The notes beneath the pieces are model-generated. The model saw only the letters and a list, made by a program, of their open reading frames with translations, had not been told where the DNA came from and did no database searches. DNA of 64,000 bases from Gammaproteobacteria bacterium (GTDB lineage: Bacteria > Pseudomonadota > Gammaproteobacteria > Pseudomonadales > Azotimanducaceae): positions 778,627 to 842,626 of the forward strand of contig VXNM01000010.1 of the NCBI GenBank assembly GCA_009840545.1, read 5' to 3'. The translations under genes and the position numbers were made by a program. Positions 45,877 through 54,268 of this stretch are shown here, piece after piece. How positions within the stretch are numbered: the stretch's first letter is position 1; every line of letters starts with the position of its first letter.

Positions 45877-46995
45877 ATGCTAGCCTACGTAGTCCGCAGA
45901 ATTCTCCTCATCATTCCGACTCTGTTCGGAATCATGGTGATAAATTTTGTGGTTGTTCAGTTTGCGCCGGGTGGTCCCATCGAGCAGATCATCTCTGAAC
46001 TTACGAATCCAGACCTCCAAGTAACCCAACGCATTACGGGAGGCGGAGGCGGAGAGGTTGGTGGTCCCGGGCAAGACGCGATCCAGTCCGGCGGGGGAAG
46101 TGGGATCTCGAGCAAGTATCGTGGAGCTGAGGGACTGGATCCGGAGTTCATCAAGGAACTGGAGGAGTATTTCGGATTCGACAAGCCGTTGTGGGAACGA
46201 TTCTTCATGATGATGGGGAATTACATTCGGTTTGATTTCGGTAACAGCTACTTTCGAGACCAATCCGTCATTGAGCTTGTACTTGACAAAATGCCGGTTT
46301 CGATTTCACTCGGATTGTGGACCACGTTGCTCGTCTATCTCATTTCGATTCCATTGGGAGTTCGAAAAGCTGTCAAGGACGGGACGAAGTTTGATGTTTG
46401 GACGAGTGCAGTCGTAATCATCGGCAATGCAATACCTGGGTTCTTGTTTGCCGTCTTGCTTGTGGTGCTTTTCGCGGGAGGTAGCTATTTCGAGTGGTTC
46501 CCGTTGCGCGGACTCACTTCCGACAACTGGGTGGACCTAAACTGGATTCAGAAATCGATGGATTACCTCTGGCACATGGTTCTACCAGTTGCAGCCTTGG
46601 TAATTGGCGGTTTTGCCACTCTGACATTCCTTACCAAGAATTCCTTCCTGGACCAAATAAACCAACAGTATGTAATGACTGCTCGCGCCAAAGGAATCGC
46701 GGAGCGGCGCATTCTCTATGGCCACGTCTTCAGAAACGCGATGCTCATCGTAATCGCAGGATTTCCCAGCGCTTTTGTAGGCATCCTGTTCACTGGTGCA
46801 TTGTTGATCGAAATTATTTTTTCTCTGGATGGTCTAGGACTGCTTGGCTTTGAAGCCGTCCTGAAACGGGACTACCCGGTGATTTTTGCGACTCTCTATT
46901 TCTTCACGTTACTCGGATTGCTCATGAATCTCATTGGTGATCTCACTTATACGTTTATCGATCCGAGGATCGACTTCGAGACACGTGGTGGTTGA
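45877..46995 (+). CDS. yejB: Peptide ABC transporter permease (YejB-like)
   Basis: First of the two membrane subunits of a Yej-type peptide importer. It begins [21 protein letters not shown], typical of DppB/OppB/YejB permeases. A Gly-rich loop follows (~55-75), as is usual in YejB, then a BPD_transp_1 core with the EAA-loop motif [19 protein letters not shown] (~residue 271), which would contact the ATPase. 372 residues is normal. It lies 83 bases after yejA, and its stop overlaps the start of yejE. Confidence 0.93.
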   Translation: MLAYVVRRILLIIPTLFGIMVINFVVVQFAPGGPIEQIISELTNPDLQVTQRITGGGGGEVGGPGQDAIQSGGGSGISSKYRGAEGLDPEFIKELEEYFGFDKPLWERFFMMMGNYIRFDFGNSYFRDQSVIELVLDKMPVSISLGLWTTLLVYLISIPLGVRKAVKDGTKFDVWTSAVVIIGNAIPGFLFAVLLVVLFAGGSYFEWFPLRGLTSDNWVDLNWIQKSMDYLWHMVLPVAALVIGGFATLTFLTKNSFLDQINQQYVMTARAKGIAERRILYGHVFRNAMLIVIAGFPSAFVGILFTGALLIEIIFSLDGLGLLGFEAVLKRDYPVIFATLYFFTLLGLLMNLIGDLTYTFIDPRIDFETRGG

Positions 46996-48160
46996 AACTC
47001 AAATATCAGCAGTTGAGTCGTCCCAGAGTGGCGGAACGGAATCTGGTGCCTTGCCGAGACGGTCGTTGATCTCTCCGTTAACGGCGCGAAGACTCAGCAA
47101 TTTCAAGAAAAATCGTCGAGGTTATTGGTCGTTCTGGATCTTCACCATTCTCTTTGTGATCTCCTTGTTCGCCGAATTCATTGCAAACGACAAACCCCTG
47201 CTGATTGGGTATCAAGGGAAGCTCTACACTCCCGTTTTCAACATCTATCCCGAAACAACTTTCGGTGGATTCTTCCAAACAGAAGCGGAGTACAGAGAGA
47301 AGGAAGTTCAAGACTTGATCTTGGATGAGGGAGGCTGGATGATTTGGCCTCCGATCCGATTTTCCTACAGCACCACAAATTTCAATTTGGAACAGCCAGC
47401 GCCAGCACCTCCTACCGGTCAAAACCTGCTCGGGACTGACGACCAGGCTCGAGACGTTCTCGCTCGCGTGATCTATGGATTCCGAATATCCATTTTGTTC
47501 GGGCTTGTGCTTACCGTCCTCTCTTCGATAGTAGGGATTGCCGCAGGAGCAGTTCAAGGCTACTTCGGAGGCTGGACCGACTTGCTGTTTCAACGATTCA
47601 TTGAGATTTGGTCGGGCATGCCGCGTTTGTACATGCTGATCATCCTAGCAAGTGTGTTTATTCCCAGTTTTTGGCTACTGTTGTTTTTGTTGCTTCTGTT
47701 TGAGTGGATGTCCCTTGTAGGAGTAGTTCGAGCGGAATTCCTGCGTACAAGGAATTTTGAGTATGTGCGAGCGGCTCGCGCTCTAGGAGTTAAGGACACC
47801 AAGATCATGCGCAAGCATGTATTGCCTAATGCCATGACCGCGACCATCACGTTTTTGCCTTTCGTGATGATTGGTTCCATTACTGCATTGACTTCGTTGG
47901 ATTTTCTTGGATTTGGGCTTCCTCCTGGTTCGGCATCTCTAGGAGAGCTGCTAGCGCAAGGCAAAGCTAATCTCCATGCGCCCTGGCTTGGTCTTACCTC
48001 GTTCTTCGTTTTGGCATTCATGCTCAGTTTGCTGATCTTTATCGGGGAAGCCGTGCGAGATGCATTCGACCCGCGCAAGACCTTCGATGCAATGGCAGAA
48101 GAGAGTGCCAAGGAAACCGCCGAATCAACGTTTGTTGCGGCAGAGGCCTCAAGGACTTAG
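46985..48160 (+). CDS. yejE: Peptide ABC transporter permease (YejE-like)
   Basis: Second membrane subunit of the importer. The likely start is GTG 46985 (or 46988), overlapping the yejB stop. Features: N-terminal [22 protein letters not shown], the YejE-type periplasmic insert with [41 protein letters not shown] at the start of the permease core, and an EAA loop [20 protein letters not shown]. 391 residues, longer than E. coli YejE because of the C-terminal tail. No yejF ATP-binding gene follows, so the ATPase must be encoded elsewhere or shared. Confidence 0.92.
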   Translation: MVVETQISAVESSQSGGTESGALPRRSLISPLTARRLSNFKKNRRGYWSFWIFTILFVISLFAEFIANDKPLLIGYQGKLYTPVFNIYPETTFGGFFQTEAEYREKEVQDLILDEGGWMIWPPIRFSYSTTNFNLEQPAPAPPTGQNLLGTDDQARDVLARVIYGFRISILFGLVLTVLSSIVGIAAGAVQGYFGGWTDLLFQRFIEIWSGMPRLYMLIILASVFIPSFWLLLFLLLLFEWMSLVGVVRAEFLRTRNFEYVRAARALGVKDTKIMRKHVLPNAMTATITFLPFVMIGSITALTSLDFLGFGLPPGSASLGELLAQGKANLHAPWLGLTSFFVLAFMLSLLIFIGEAVRDAFDPRKTFDAMAEESAKETAESTFVAAEASRT

Positions 48161-48406
48161 TGGTTTAGCCTTGGAGACGGCGTCCAAGACAGAACGTAGC
48201 CTATAGCCGCACCAACGCTTGTTACAACCATTCTCTCGTGCAGGGGTGACCCGACAAAGCAAATACCCTCCCATCAAGTGCTTCGGGAGCTCCTCGGTGT
48301 CGGTTGGATCGAACAAACGCTTGAGTGCCCAAGCGATATACACGAATGCAATTCCAATCGTCGCCCACAGTATCCAGTCGTTGGAAGCGAGTATATAAGC
48401 TCCCAT
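48149..48406 (-). CDS. Possible small membrane protein, 85 residues
   Basis: The N-terminal half (MGAYILASNDWILWATIGIA then FVYIAWALKRLFDPTDTEEL) reads as one membrane helix followed by a charged cytoplasmic segment, which looks protein-like. The C-terminal half looks random and overlaps the end of yejE by 12 bases. No ribosome binding site. It may be a short real gene whose true end was lost, or chance. Confidence 0.3.
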   Translation of the reverse strand: MGAYILASNDWILWATIGIAFVYIAWALKRLFDPTDTEELPKHLMGGYLLCRVTPARENGCNKRWCGYRLRSVLDAVSKAKPLSP

Positions 48407-48820
48407 TTACAGAACCACGACGAGGAGATACAGTACTTCCCGCAATGTATATCACTCTCTTTCTTTTCTTGGTCATCTCATGAAGCCAAGAGATAACCTT
48501 CCTTTGCTTCTTGTACATCCGCATAGATAGAACGAAAATCCATTGCTCCGAATTGAAACATTACGGTGGCGGAACAGAGTCTCATATCCTCTTTTCGGAC
48601 ATCTGAATGATCGCTCGGCATAGTCGAAAGGCTTCATGTTGTACGCCGAGGACTATGTGTTCAGTACCTCAAAGGCTCTAAGTCTGCGTCTGACTCCCTA
48701 GACTCTCGATATAGCCCAGCCCGTTCACATTTATCGCAAGCTCTTCAGCGTAAAGACCTGAACAGGTTGCTACTACGTGAATGTAAAATTCCGAATTTGT
48801 GCAAAGTACGCTAACCACCC
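48407..48820. other. Intergenic upstream of the dioxygenase gene
   Basis: No gene, RNA or clear promoter recognised in 414 bases. Confidence 0.45.
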
Positions 48821-49918
48821 GTGAACACACAGACCGAACTAACTCATGATCAGAAACGAGACTTCTACAACGATGGCTTTATCGTGCTTCGCAATATCGT
48901 GTCTCGAGACCTCACAAGAGCTGCAAAGAGACGAATCCACGTGATGATCGGACGTGAAGGAAGTCTCCGACGCCACTATAAGGACCTTTCTGTTGCACCG
49001 GAGCTTCCAGCTCTCGTCAATGAGACTGATTTGGGTGACTTACTTAGAAACACAATGGGTGAATTTGACGCTCCAGTCAAGGCAATGCCCACCGCACTTC
49101 ATCCATTTGACGCATCGGAAACTATCACGTCTTACGGCGTTCCTGGTTCCGAGATTCCTAACTTTGGCTTCGTTCCACATCTGGACGGTCAATGGGCGGG
49201 CAGGATACCCCGAAACCAAAACGAGGTAGACAACTGGAATTCGCCTCGAACTGAGCACTTTGGAACTGGAGACGCCAACAATCGAGGTGGGAACAATACC
49301 CCCTTGTTTCAAGATCCCGCATGCAAACTATCCATAGGGAGTTTCACGGCATTCGTCGGTGTCGCTCTGAACGATCAAACCGAATTTGGAAGAGGTAACC
49401 TTGCTGTACTACGAGGAGCGCACCATGCGGTGGAGGACTTCTTTCGGATGCAGCGGGATAGCGGCAAAGTTGTTGGACCGGAAGGTGAAGGATGGCCTAG
49501 GCTGCGTCCCATCGGAGAGAGCGGTGTGACAATGAACCACTTGCCACAAGCAATTCGCGATCAATTCTCAGAAGGCTTGGAGACGACTCCGGATGGCACG
49601 ACGTGGTTGAAACCGACTCCAATACTCTTGGACGAAGGCGATGCAGTCATAACACTTCACGCCATTCCTCATTGCGGTACTTCAAATAGATTGGGCCATG
49701 AGCCAAGAATGAACGTGTACTTTAGGTTGCGTCGACATCGTCCCGGAGGAGCAACCGTACTAGGCGACAGCGATCATCCCGACCGCGGATGGAACGGTGA
49801 ATTCCTCGACTATCCTGATGGCTACAACCCGTGGGAAGTTGCAATTGAGAAATTGTGCGATCACTGGAGCGAATGGGATGGCATGAAGGAGTTTGTCGCA
49901 GAGCAAGTTTCGCAATAG
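48821..49918 (+). CDS. Phytanoyl-CoA dioxygenase (PhyH)-like Fe(II)/2-oxoglutarate oxygenase
   Basis: Members hydroxylate or otherwise oxidise small molecules using O2 and 2-oxoglutarate. It starts with TELTHDQKRDFYNDGFIVL, the usual PhyH opening. Predicted iron ligands are H120 and D122 (PHLDG) and H284 (IPHCGTSNR), with R296 (EPRMNVYF) for 2-oxoglutarate. FGRGNLAVLRGAHH supports the double-stranded beta-helix fold. 365 residues. The start is GTG 48821. It is a single gene and the substrate cannot be deduced. It is not linked in function to the flanking peptide importer or proteases in any way I can show. Confidence 0.85.
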   Translation: MNTQTELTHDQKRDFYNDGFIVLRNIVSRDLTRAAKRRIHVMIGREGSLRRHYKDLSVAPELPALVNETDLGDLLRNTMGEFDAPVKAMPTALHPFDASETITSYGVPGSEIPNFGFVPHLDGQWAGRIPRNQNEVDNWNSPRTEHFGTGDANNRGGNNTPLFQDPACKLSIGSFTAFVGVALNDQTEFGRGNLAVLRGAHHAVEDFFRMQRDSGKVVGPEGEGWPRLRPIGESGVTMNHLPQAIRDQFSEGLETTPDGTTWLKPTPILLDEGDAVITLHAIPHCGTSNRLGHEPRMNVYFRLRRHRPGGATVLGDSDHPDRGWNGEFLDYPDGYNPWEVAIEKLCDHWSEWDGMKEFVAEQVSQ

Positions 49919-50218
49919 ACGCCTCAACCTAGGGTCTTGCCAAGCGTAAAGTGTAATCGACACAATGCTTGATCCCTAGCACGAACGAACAGCATAAACA
50001 GGTGACTTTTACGCCTCTCGGGCGAGCTTGTTTGAGCAATGTTTGCATCGCTTGTTCGAACAAATTCCCCGCGATTGGGTCTATACTTATTGGCGATTCT
50101 TGGTGGTTTTCCCGCCCATGTCAGGGGCGGCAGGAGAAGTGAGTTGAATACGAGTAGAACGACTGCTTGTCGTGTCGACGGCTTGCCGAAGAGCAGGTCC
50201 GTTGGAGTTCGACGAAGC
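49919..50218. other. Intergenic / alternative 5' end of the metalloprotease gene
   Basis: An open frame continuous with the next gene starts at ATG 50039 and also carries a hydrophobic stretch (LGLYLLAILGGFPAHV), so the gene could start there. I see no other feature. Confidence 0.4.
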
Positions 50219-53200
50219 GTGCACTCTTGGGCTTCTGTGATTCAGTGTGCAGTCACTCTGATCATTGCGATTTCTTGCGCAACGGTGTTCGCAAACGGCA
50301 ATCGGATTTACATCGAATGTCCATGTACTTTCGAGCGAACCGACGACGGTCAATTGGCCATAACGGCGGGATTCCGTAGTTTTAGAGGACTCGACACAGA
50401 GCGTCTGAGACTTGACGTTTTTGCACGTGAAAACAGAGAAGATAGTTCACGAACCTATATCGGTAATGTCTTGGTCGAGGAGCTAGTTCCAGCGCTGGTC
50501 GAGGGAGCAGACCCGGCCGACAGTATGACTGAAATCAAGACTTACTACGGCGAATTCGCTCCGGGAATTGACACAAGAAGCGACTTGGATGGCGAACAGT
50601 ATCTCCAGATCGTCCTATATCGCAATTGGAATCGCTCGGGTGGCTATCAGGACACCGTCCTGACACAAGATGCGGTACTGATCAAGGAAACCTTCTCGAC
50701 AATCGAACTGAATTACCTTCTCGATTCCGACGAAGACGGAGTCAGTGATGTAAACGAAGAGAGACAAGGAACAGATCCGCAGGATGCTGATTCGGTGCCT
50801 GAAGGTGCCACGATCGATGTCTTGGCGATGTATAGTCGGGGATTTGCCGAATTCCACGGCGACGATCCCTACCCAAGGATCACACACATTTTTGAAACTA
50901 CGAATTCGATTGCGGAAAACAGTGGATTGCAGTTCGATTTTCGTTTGGTGGGACTGCTAGAAGTTGATGTCGACGACTACAACAATTTCAGTGCGATCAA
51001 CATCTACGACATGAAAGGCGAGGGAGACCGTCACGGCGCTGATATTGGCGTGGTGTTCAAAGGGGCGAGCGACGCACCTCAGTTTATTTGTGGTTACACC
51101 TACATTACTGGATGGGGAATGAGAGGCTTCATGCCGATCACCAATGATCGGCTGTATACAGCCTATGTCCTGACCGGTTGTTCCACCGACACGATGGCAC
51201 ACGAAATTGGGCACATCCTTGGATTGGGCCACTCCGAGTATCAGAACGAAATTGGTTCCTGGAGATGGGCGCGAGGACATTCGGTCGCAAATGAGTTCTA
51301 CACGATTATGTCCTATGCGGGTCAAGGCGGAAGCAAGAGCACAGTATTTTCCAATCCCGAGCTCGAAGCCTGCTACACCTTTGCATGTGGAGTGGATGAA
51401 GATGATGCTCTTGGAGCAAATGCTGTTAAAGCTATAAACGCTGTTCAATGGCAATTCGAGGATATTCGTCCCTCTTTCCCTGATACTGACGGTGATGGTT
51501 TCGTCGACCCTGTCGATGCCGTACCGGACGACGCGACAGAGTGGCTCGACACCGACGGAGATGGTATTGGCAACGGTGCCGACAATGACGACGACGGCGA
51601 TGGAATCGCCGACGCATTTGATGCATTTCCTTTGGATGCGGACGAATTCCTGGATACCGACGAAGACGGCGTGGGCAATAACGAGGATGTATTCCCGTTG
51701 GATCCCGACGAGCAATACGATAGCGATGGCGACGGAGTTGGAGACAATGGAGATCCATTCCCCTTCGATCCTTCCGAGTGGGAAGATACAGACGGAGATG
51801 GTGTCGGAGACAACACCGATTTGTTTCCAGAGGATCCGGACGAAGCATACGATACCGATGGCGATGGAATCGGAAACAACGCAGACACCGACGATGACAA
51901 CGATGGGACGGAAGACAGCCTGGATGCCTACCCACTGGACCCATCCAAATCAGAAATGGCTTCATGGCAACTCGTGGGTGAGAACACTGGTGATTGGACT
52001 GGAAACTCGATTGGTCCAATCGGAGACATCGATGGAGATGGTGAATTGGAGTTCTTTATTAGTGCGATGCTTTGGGATCGAGGAGAACTGAGTGCAGCGG
52101 GAATCGTCTACGTCGTGTCCCACGCAGATTTGGCTGCACTTGATAACGAGGATGGCAATTCGGATCGCGTAATCGAATTGGCAAATGTATCCCAAGGTTC
52201 GAATTCGTGGGTGATCATGGGTGCTAGTGAAGAAGCATTGCTCGGTTGGTCGCCAACCACTGGAGACATCAACGGTGATGGTCAACCCGAATTTTTGATC
52301 GGTGCGTTGGGTGCCACTCACACAGTAGATGATGCCGAGATTGAATCCGGATCTGCATACGTTCTCTTCACGGACGAGTTCAGCATGATGGACGAAGCGG
52401 ACGGGGTGGTAGACCGCAGAATTGGGATCGAGAATTTCGATGCGGGAACCCGCTCACTTCAGATAGTCGGGTCCTATCAGGATGCATCCGTGGGCACAGG
52501 TATTTCTGCTGGAGATGCGGACGGAAACGGTCAGGATGACTTACTAATTGGTGCCGCTGGGTTATTCGACAATTCGGGAGCGGCTTACTTGGTATGGGAT
52601 TCCTTGCTTAATGCAGATGAAGATTCTGAAGAATCGTTTAATCAAATCTTCAATGTGGATGATGCGGTAGCGAATGGAGACATCGTAGCCATCTATGGTG
52701 AGGTTGGCGACGACATTGGTAGCGCTGTTTCCCTAGAAGGCGATTATGACGGAGATGGAACACCTGAATTCACCGTGGCTGGAAGAAACTACGGCAATGA
52801 AAATTCAGGTGCGATATTCATCCTTCCGATTAGCCAGCTCAAAGTGGCCGATGCCGGCGACGGTTCCCGAGACGGCAAAATCGATCCTGCTAATGTACAA
52901 ACCACTCCAGGAACTTGGACTATTGATGGAGAGCCCCTTAGTAGTTTTGGTTTGACTTTCATTGCAGATGGGGACCTTAATGGCGATGGCCACACAGACA
53001 TGCTGGTTCGCCACGAGGACTTGATTTTTGGCGGCTATTTGATTTCCGGCGCACAGTTGGGAGCGGCTGACTTGGAAGACTACTCTGCGGATCAGCGCAT
53101 TGAATTGAACAATACACGTAGGCAGCCTGATTCTTGGCTGATATACGGAGTGAATTCAACTTGGTCATGTTGCAATCCCTGGACTCTGGATGTTGACATC

Positions 53201-54001
53201 GATGGAGACGGACAGAACGAATTGCTATGGGGTGGAAATAATTGGGAAACCGTGGGAGCTGGCGGTGCAGTGCTTGCTACGCCGGAGCAACTCGAGGAGA
53301 CCTCCAATGCACAACGTCAGTTGCTGAATGATCCGAACAACAACTTTGAAGCCTATGTGATCGGCTGGCATCCCATATTGATGGGAGTGGCGACATTCTC
53401 GGTGATACGAGGAAACGAGATGACTGATGGATCGGGGCTCTCAATCGCATCCTTTGGGGATTTGAACGGAGACGGAGGTTCCGATATTGGCATTGGAGCA
53501 CCATTGACCGGTCATTCCGAACTAAGCCCTGGGTATGTCTACATCGTATATTCGAATGAGATCGATCCACTGGACAAGGTGGACCTGGACAATGGTGGCG
53601 ACAGCGATGGTTACATCTACTTGAACAACGTTACCGGTGACCAGGATGAGGACGGAGTTCCCAATACGGTAGATCGCGACGACGATGACGACGGACGAAG
53701 GGATGAGATCGACACGTTCCCGTTGCTGGAGTCTGAAATTGATGACTTTGATGCAGACGGTTGGGGCAACAATTTTGATGCGTTTCCCAATGACTTTACG
53801 GAATGGTTCGATTCCGATGAAGACGGGGTGGGCAACAACGACGACGAGGACGACGATGCCGACGGCATAGCGGACGAAGACGACGAATTCCCAAGAGATA
53901 CGGATAACGATGGGGTAATCAATCGCTTTGACGACGACGATGACGGCGATGGAGTCCTAGACGAAGACGACGCTGATCCGTATGATCCGGAAGTTTCTTG
54001 A
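50219..54001 (+). CDS. Secreted zinc metalloprotease (metzincin-like) with TSP3 calcium repeats and FG-GAP repeats
   Basis: The likely start is GTG 50219, giving the signal peptide HSWASVIQCAVTLIIAISC followed by ATVFA and mature NGNRIY. The alternative ATG 50039 adds 60 residues with a second hydrophobic stretch. Metzincin zinc site HEIGHILGLGH (328-338) with Met-turn IMSY (~364). N-terminal to it lies DSDEDGVSDVNEERQGTDPQ, a calcium loop. Thrombospondin type-3 repeats (~421-580) of the DTDGDGIGNNADxDDDxDG kind are followed by FG-GAP-like repeats (DIDGDGELEFF, DINGDGQPEF, DADGNGQDDL, DLNGDGGSD; ~590-1130) and a second TSP3 block (~1141-1260) to the end. Ca2+-dependent extracellular protease; the repeats may bind cell-surface or polymer targets (inference). 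Confidence 0.85.
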   Translation: MHSWASVIQCAVTLIIAISCATVFANGNRIYIECPCTFERTDDGQLAITAGFRSFRGLDTERLRLDVFARENREDSSRTYIGNVLVEELVPALVEGADPADSMTEIKTYYGEFAPGIDTRSDLDGEQYLQIVLYRNWNRSGGYQDTVLTQDAVLIKETFSTIELNYLLDSDEDGVSDVNEERQGTDPQDADSVPEGATIDVLAMYSRGFAEFHGDDPYPRITHIFETTNSIAENSGLQFDFRLVGLLEVDVDDYNNFSAINIYDMKGEGDRHGADIGVVFKGASDAPQFICGYTYITGWGMRGFMPITNDRLYTAYVLTGCSTDTMAHEIGHILGLGHSEYQNEIGSWRWARGHSVANEFYTIMSYAGQGGSKSTVFSNPELEACYTFACGVDEDDALGANAVKAINAVQWQFEDIRPSFPDTDGDGFVDPVDAVPDDATEWLDTDGDGIGNGADNDDDGDGIADAFDAFPLDADEFLDTDEDGVGNNEDVFPLDPDEQYDSDGDGVGDNGDPFPFDPSEWEDTDGDGVGDNTDLFPEDPDEAYDTDGDGIGNNADTDDDNDGTEDSLDAYPLDPSKSEMASWQLVGENTGDWTGNSIGPIGDIDGDGELEFFISAMLWDRGELSAAGIVYVVSHADLAALDNEDGNSDRVIELANVSQGSNSWVIMGASEEALLGWSPTTGDINGDGQPEFLIGALGATHTVDDAEIESGSAYVLFTDEFSMMDEADGVVDRRIGIENFDAGTRSLQIVGSYQDASVGTGISAGDADGNGQDDLLIGAAGLFDNSGAAYLVWDSLLNADEDSEESFNQIFNVDDAVANGDIVAIYGEVGDDIGSAVSLEGDYDGDGTPEFTVAGRNYGNENSGAIFILPISQLKVADAGDGSRDGKIDPANVQTTPGTWTIDGEPLSSFGLTFIADGDLNGDGHTDMLVRHEDLIFGGYLISGAQLGAADLEDYSADQRIELNNTRRQPDSWLIYGVNSTWSCCNPWTLDVDIDGDGQNELLWGGNNWETVGAGGAVLATPEQLEETSNAQRQLLNDPNNNFEAYVIGWHPILMGVATFSVIRGNEMTDGSGLSIASFGDLNGDGGSDIGIGAPLTGHSELSPGYVYIVYSNEIDPLDKVDLDNGGDSDGYIYLNNVTGDQDEDGVPNTVDRDDDDDGRRDEIDTFPLLESEIDDFDADGWGNNFDAFPNDFTEWFDSDEDGVGNNDDEDDDADGIADEDDEFPRDTDNDGVINRFDDDDDGDGVLDEDDADPYDPEVS

Positions 54002-54070
54002 GGGAAGATCTCACTGTTAGTTTGAACGTAGTGGCGCGATTCGGCGTAAGCGTCTAAGGTCATCAGCGCC

Positions 54071-54117
54071 TGGCACGGAGACTGGGGTCCAGAGAAGTCT
54101 TGACCCCAGTTGTGCCA
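54071..54117. repeat. Strong inverted repeat between the two protease genes
   Basis: ACTGGGGTC (54081-54089) and GACCCCAGT (54102-54110) form a perfect 9-bp stem, with outer arms TGGCAC (54071-54076) and GTGCCA (54112-54117). There is no T run on either side. It may be a factor-dependent terminator, a REP-like element or a protein-binding site. Confidence 0.5.
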
Positions 54118-54176
54118 CCACCGAGATAGAGCCCTTCACTGTGAGAATATCTCGGCTCAGTCCAGTTTGAGATATG

Positions 54177-54205
54177 TTGATTAAGCAGATATATTATATT
54201 ATAAT
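54177..54205 (+). promoter_or_regulatory. Predicted promoter of the serine protease gene
   Basis: TTGATT (54177-54182), 17-bp spacer, TATAAT (54200-54205) in an AT-rich block. The expected transcript start is near 54212, about 57 bases before the start codon. GAGG at 54258 could be the ribosome binding site. Confidence 0.65.
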
Positions 54206-54268
54206 TCTCTAGAGTGGTTTCTCGATATTTAATCGATTTTGTGCATCGGATAAGAGCGAGGAAAGCTA

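Noticed and set aside
48222-48524. 100-codon minus-strand frame overlapping the small membrane-protein candidate
   Set aside because: Basic, random-looking composition. The overlapping frame at 48149-48406 with a membrane helix is the better candidate.
51432-52019. Long antisense frames over the TSP3 repeats
   Set aside because: They are His/Arg- or Ser-rich translations of GAC/GAT repeats on the opposite strand.
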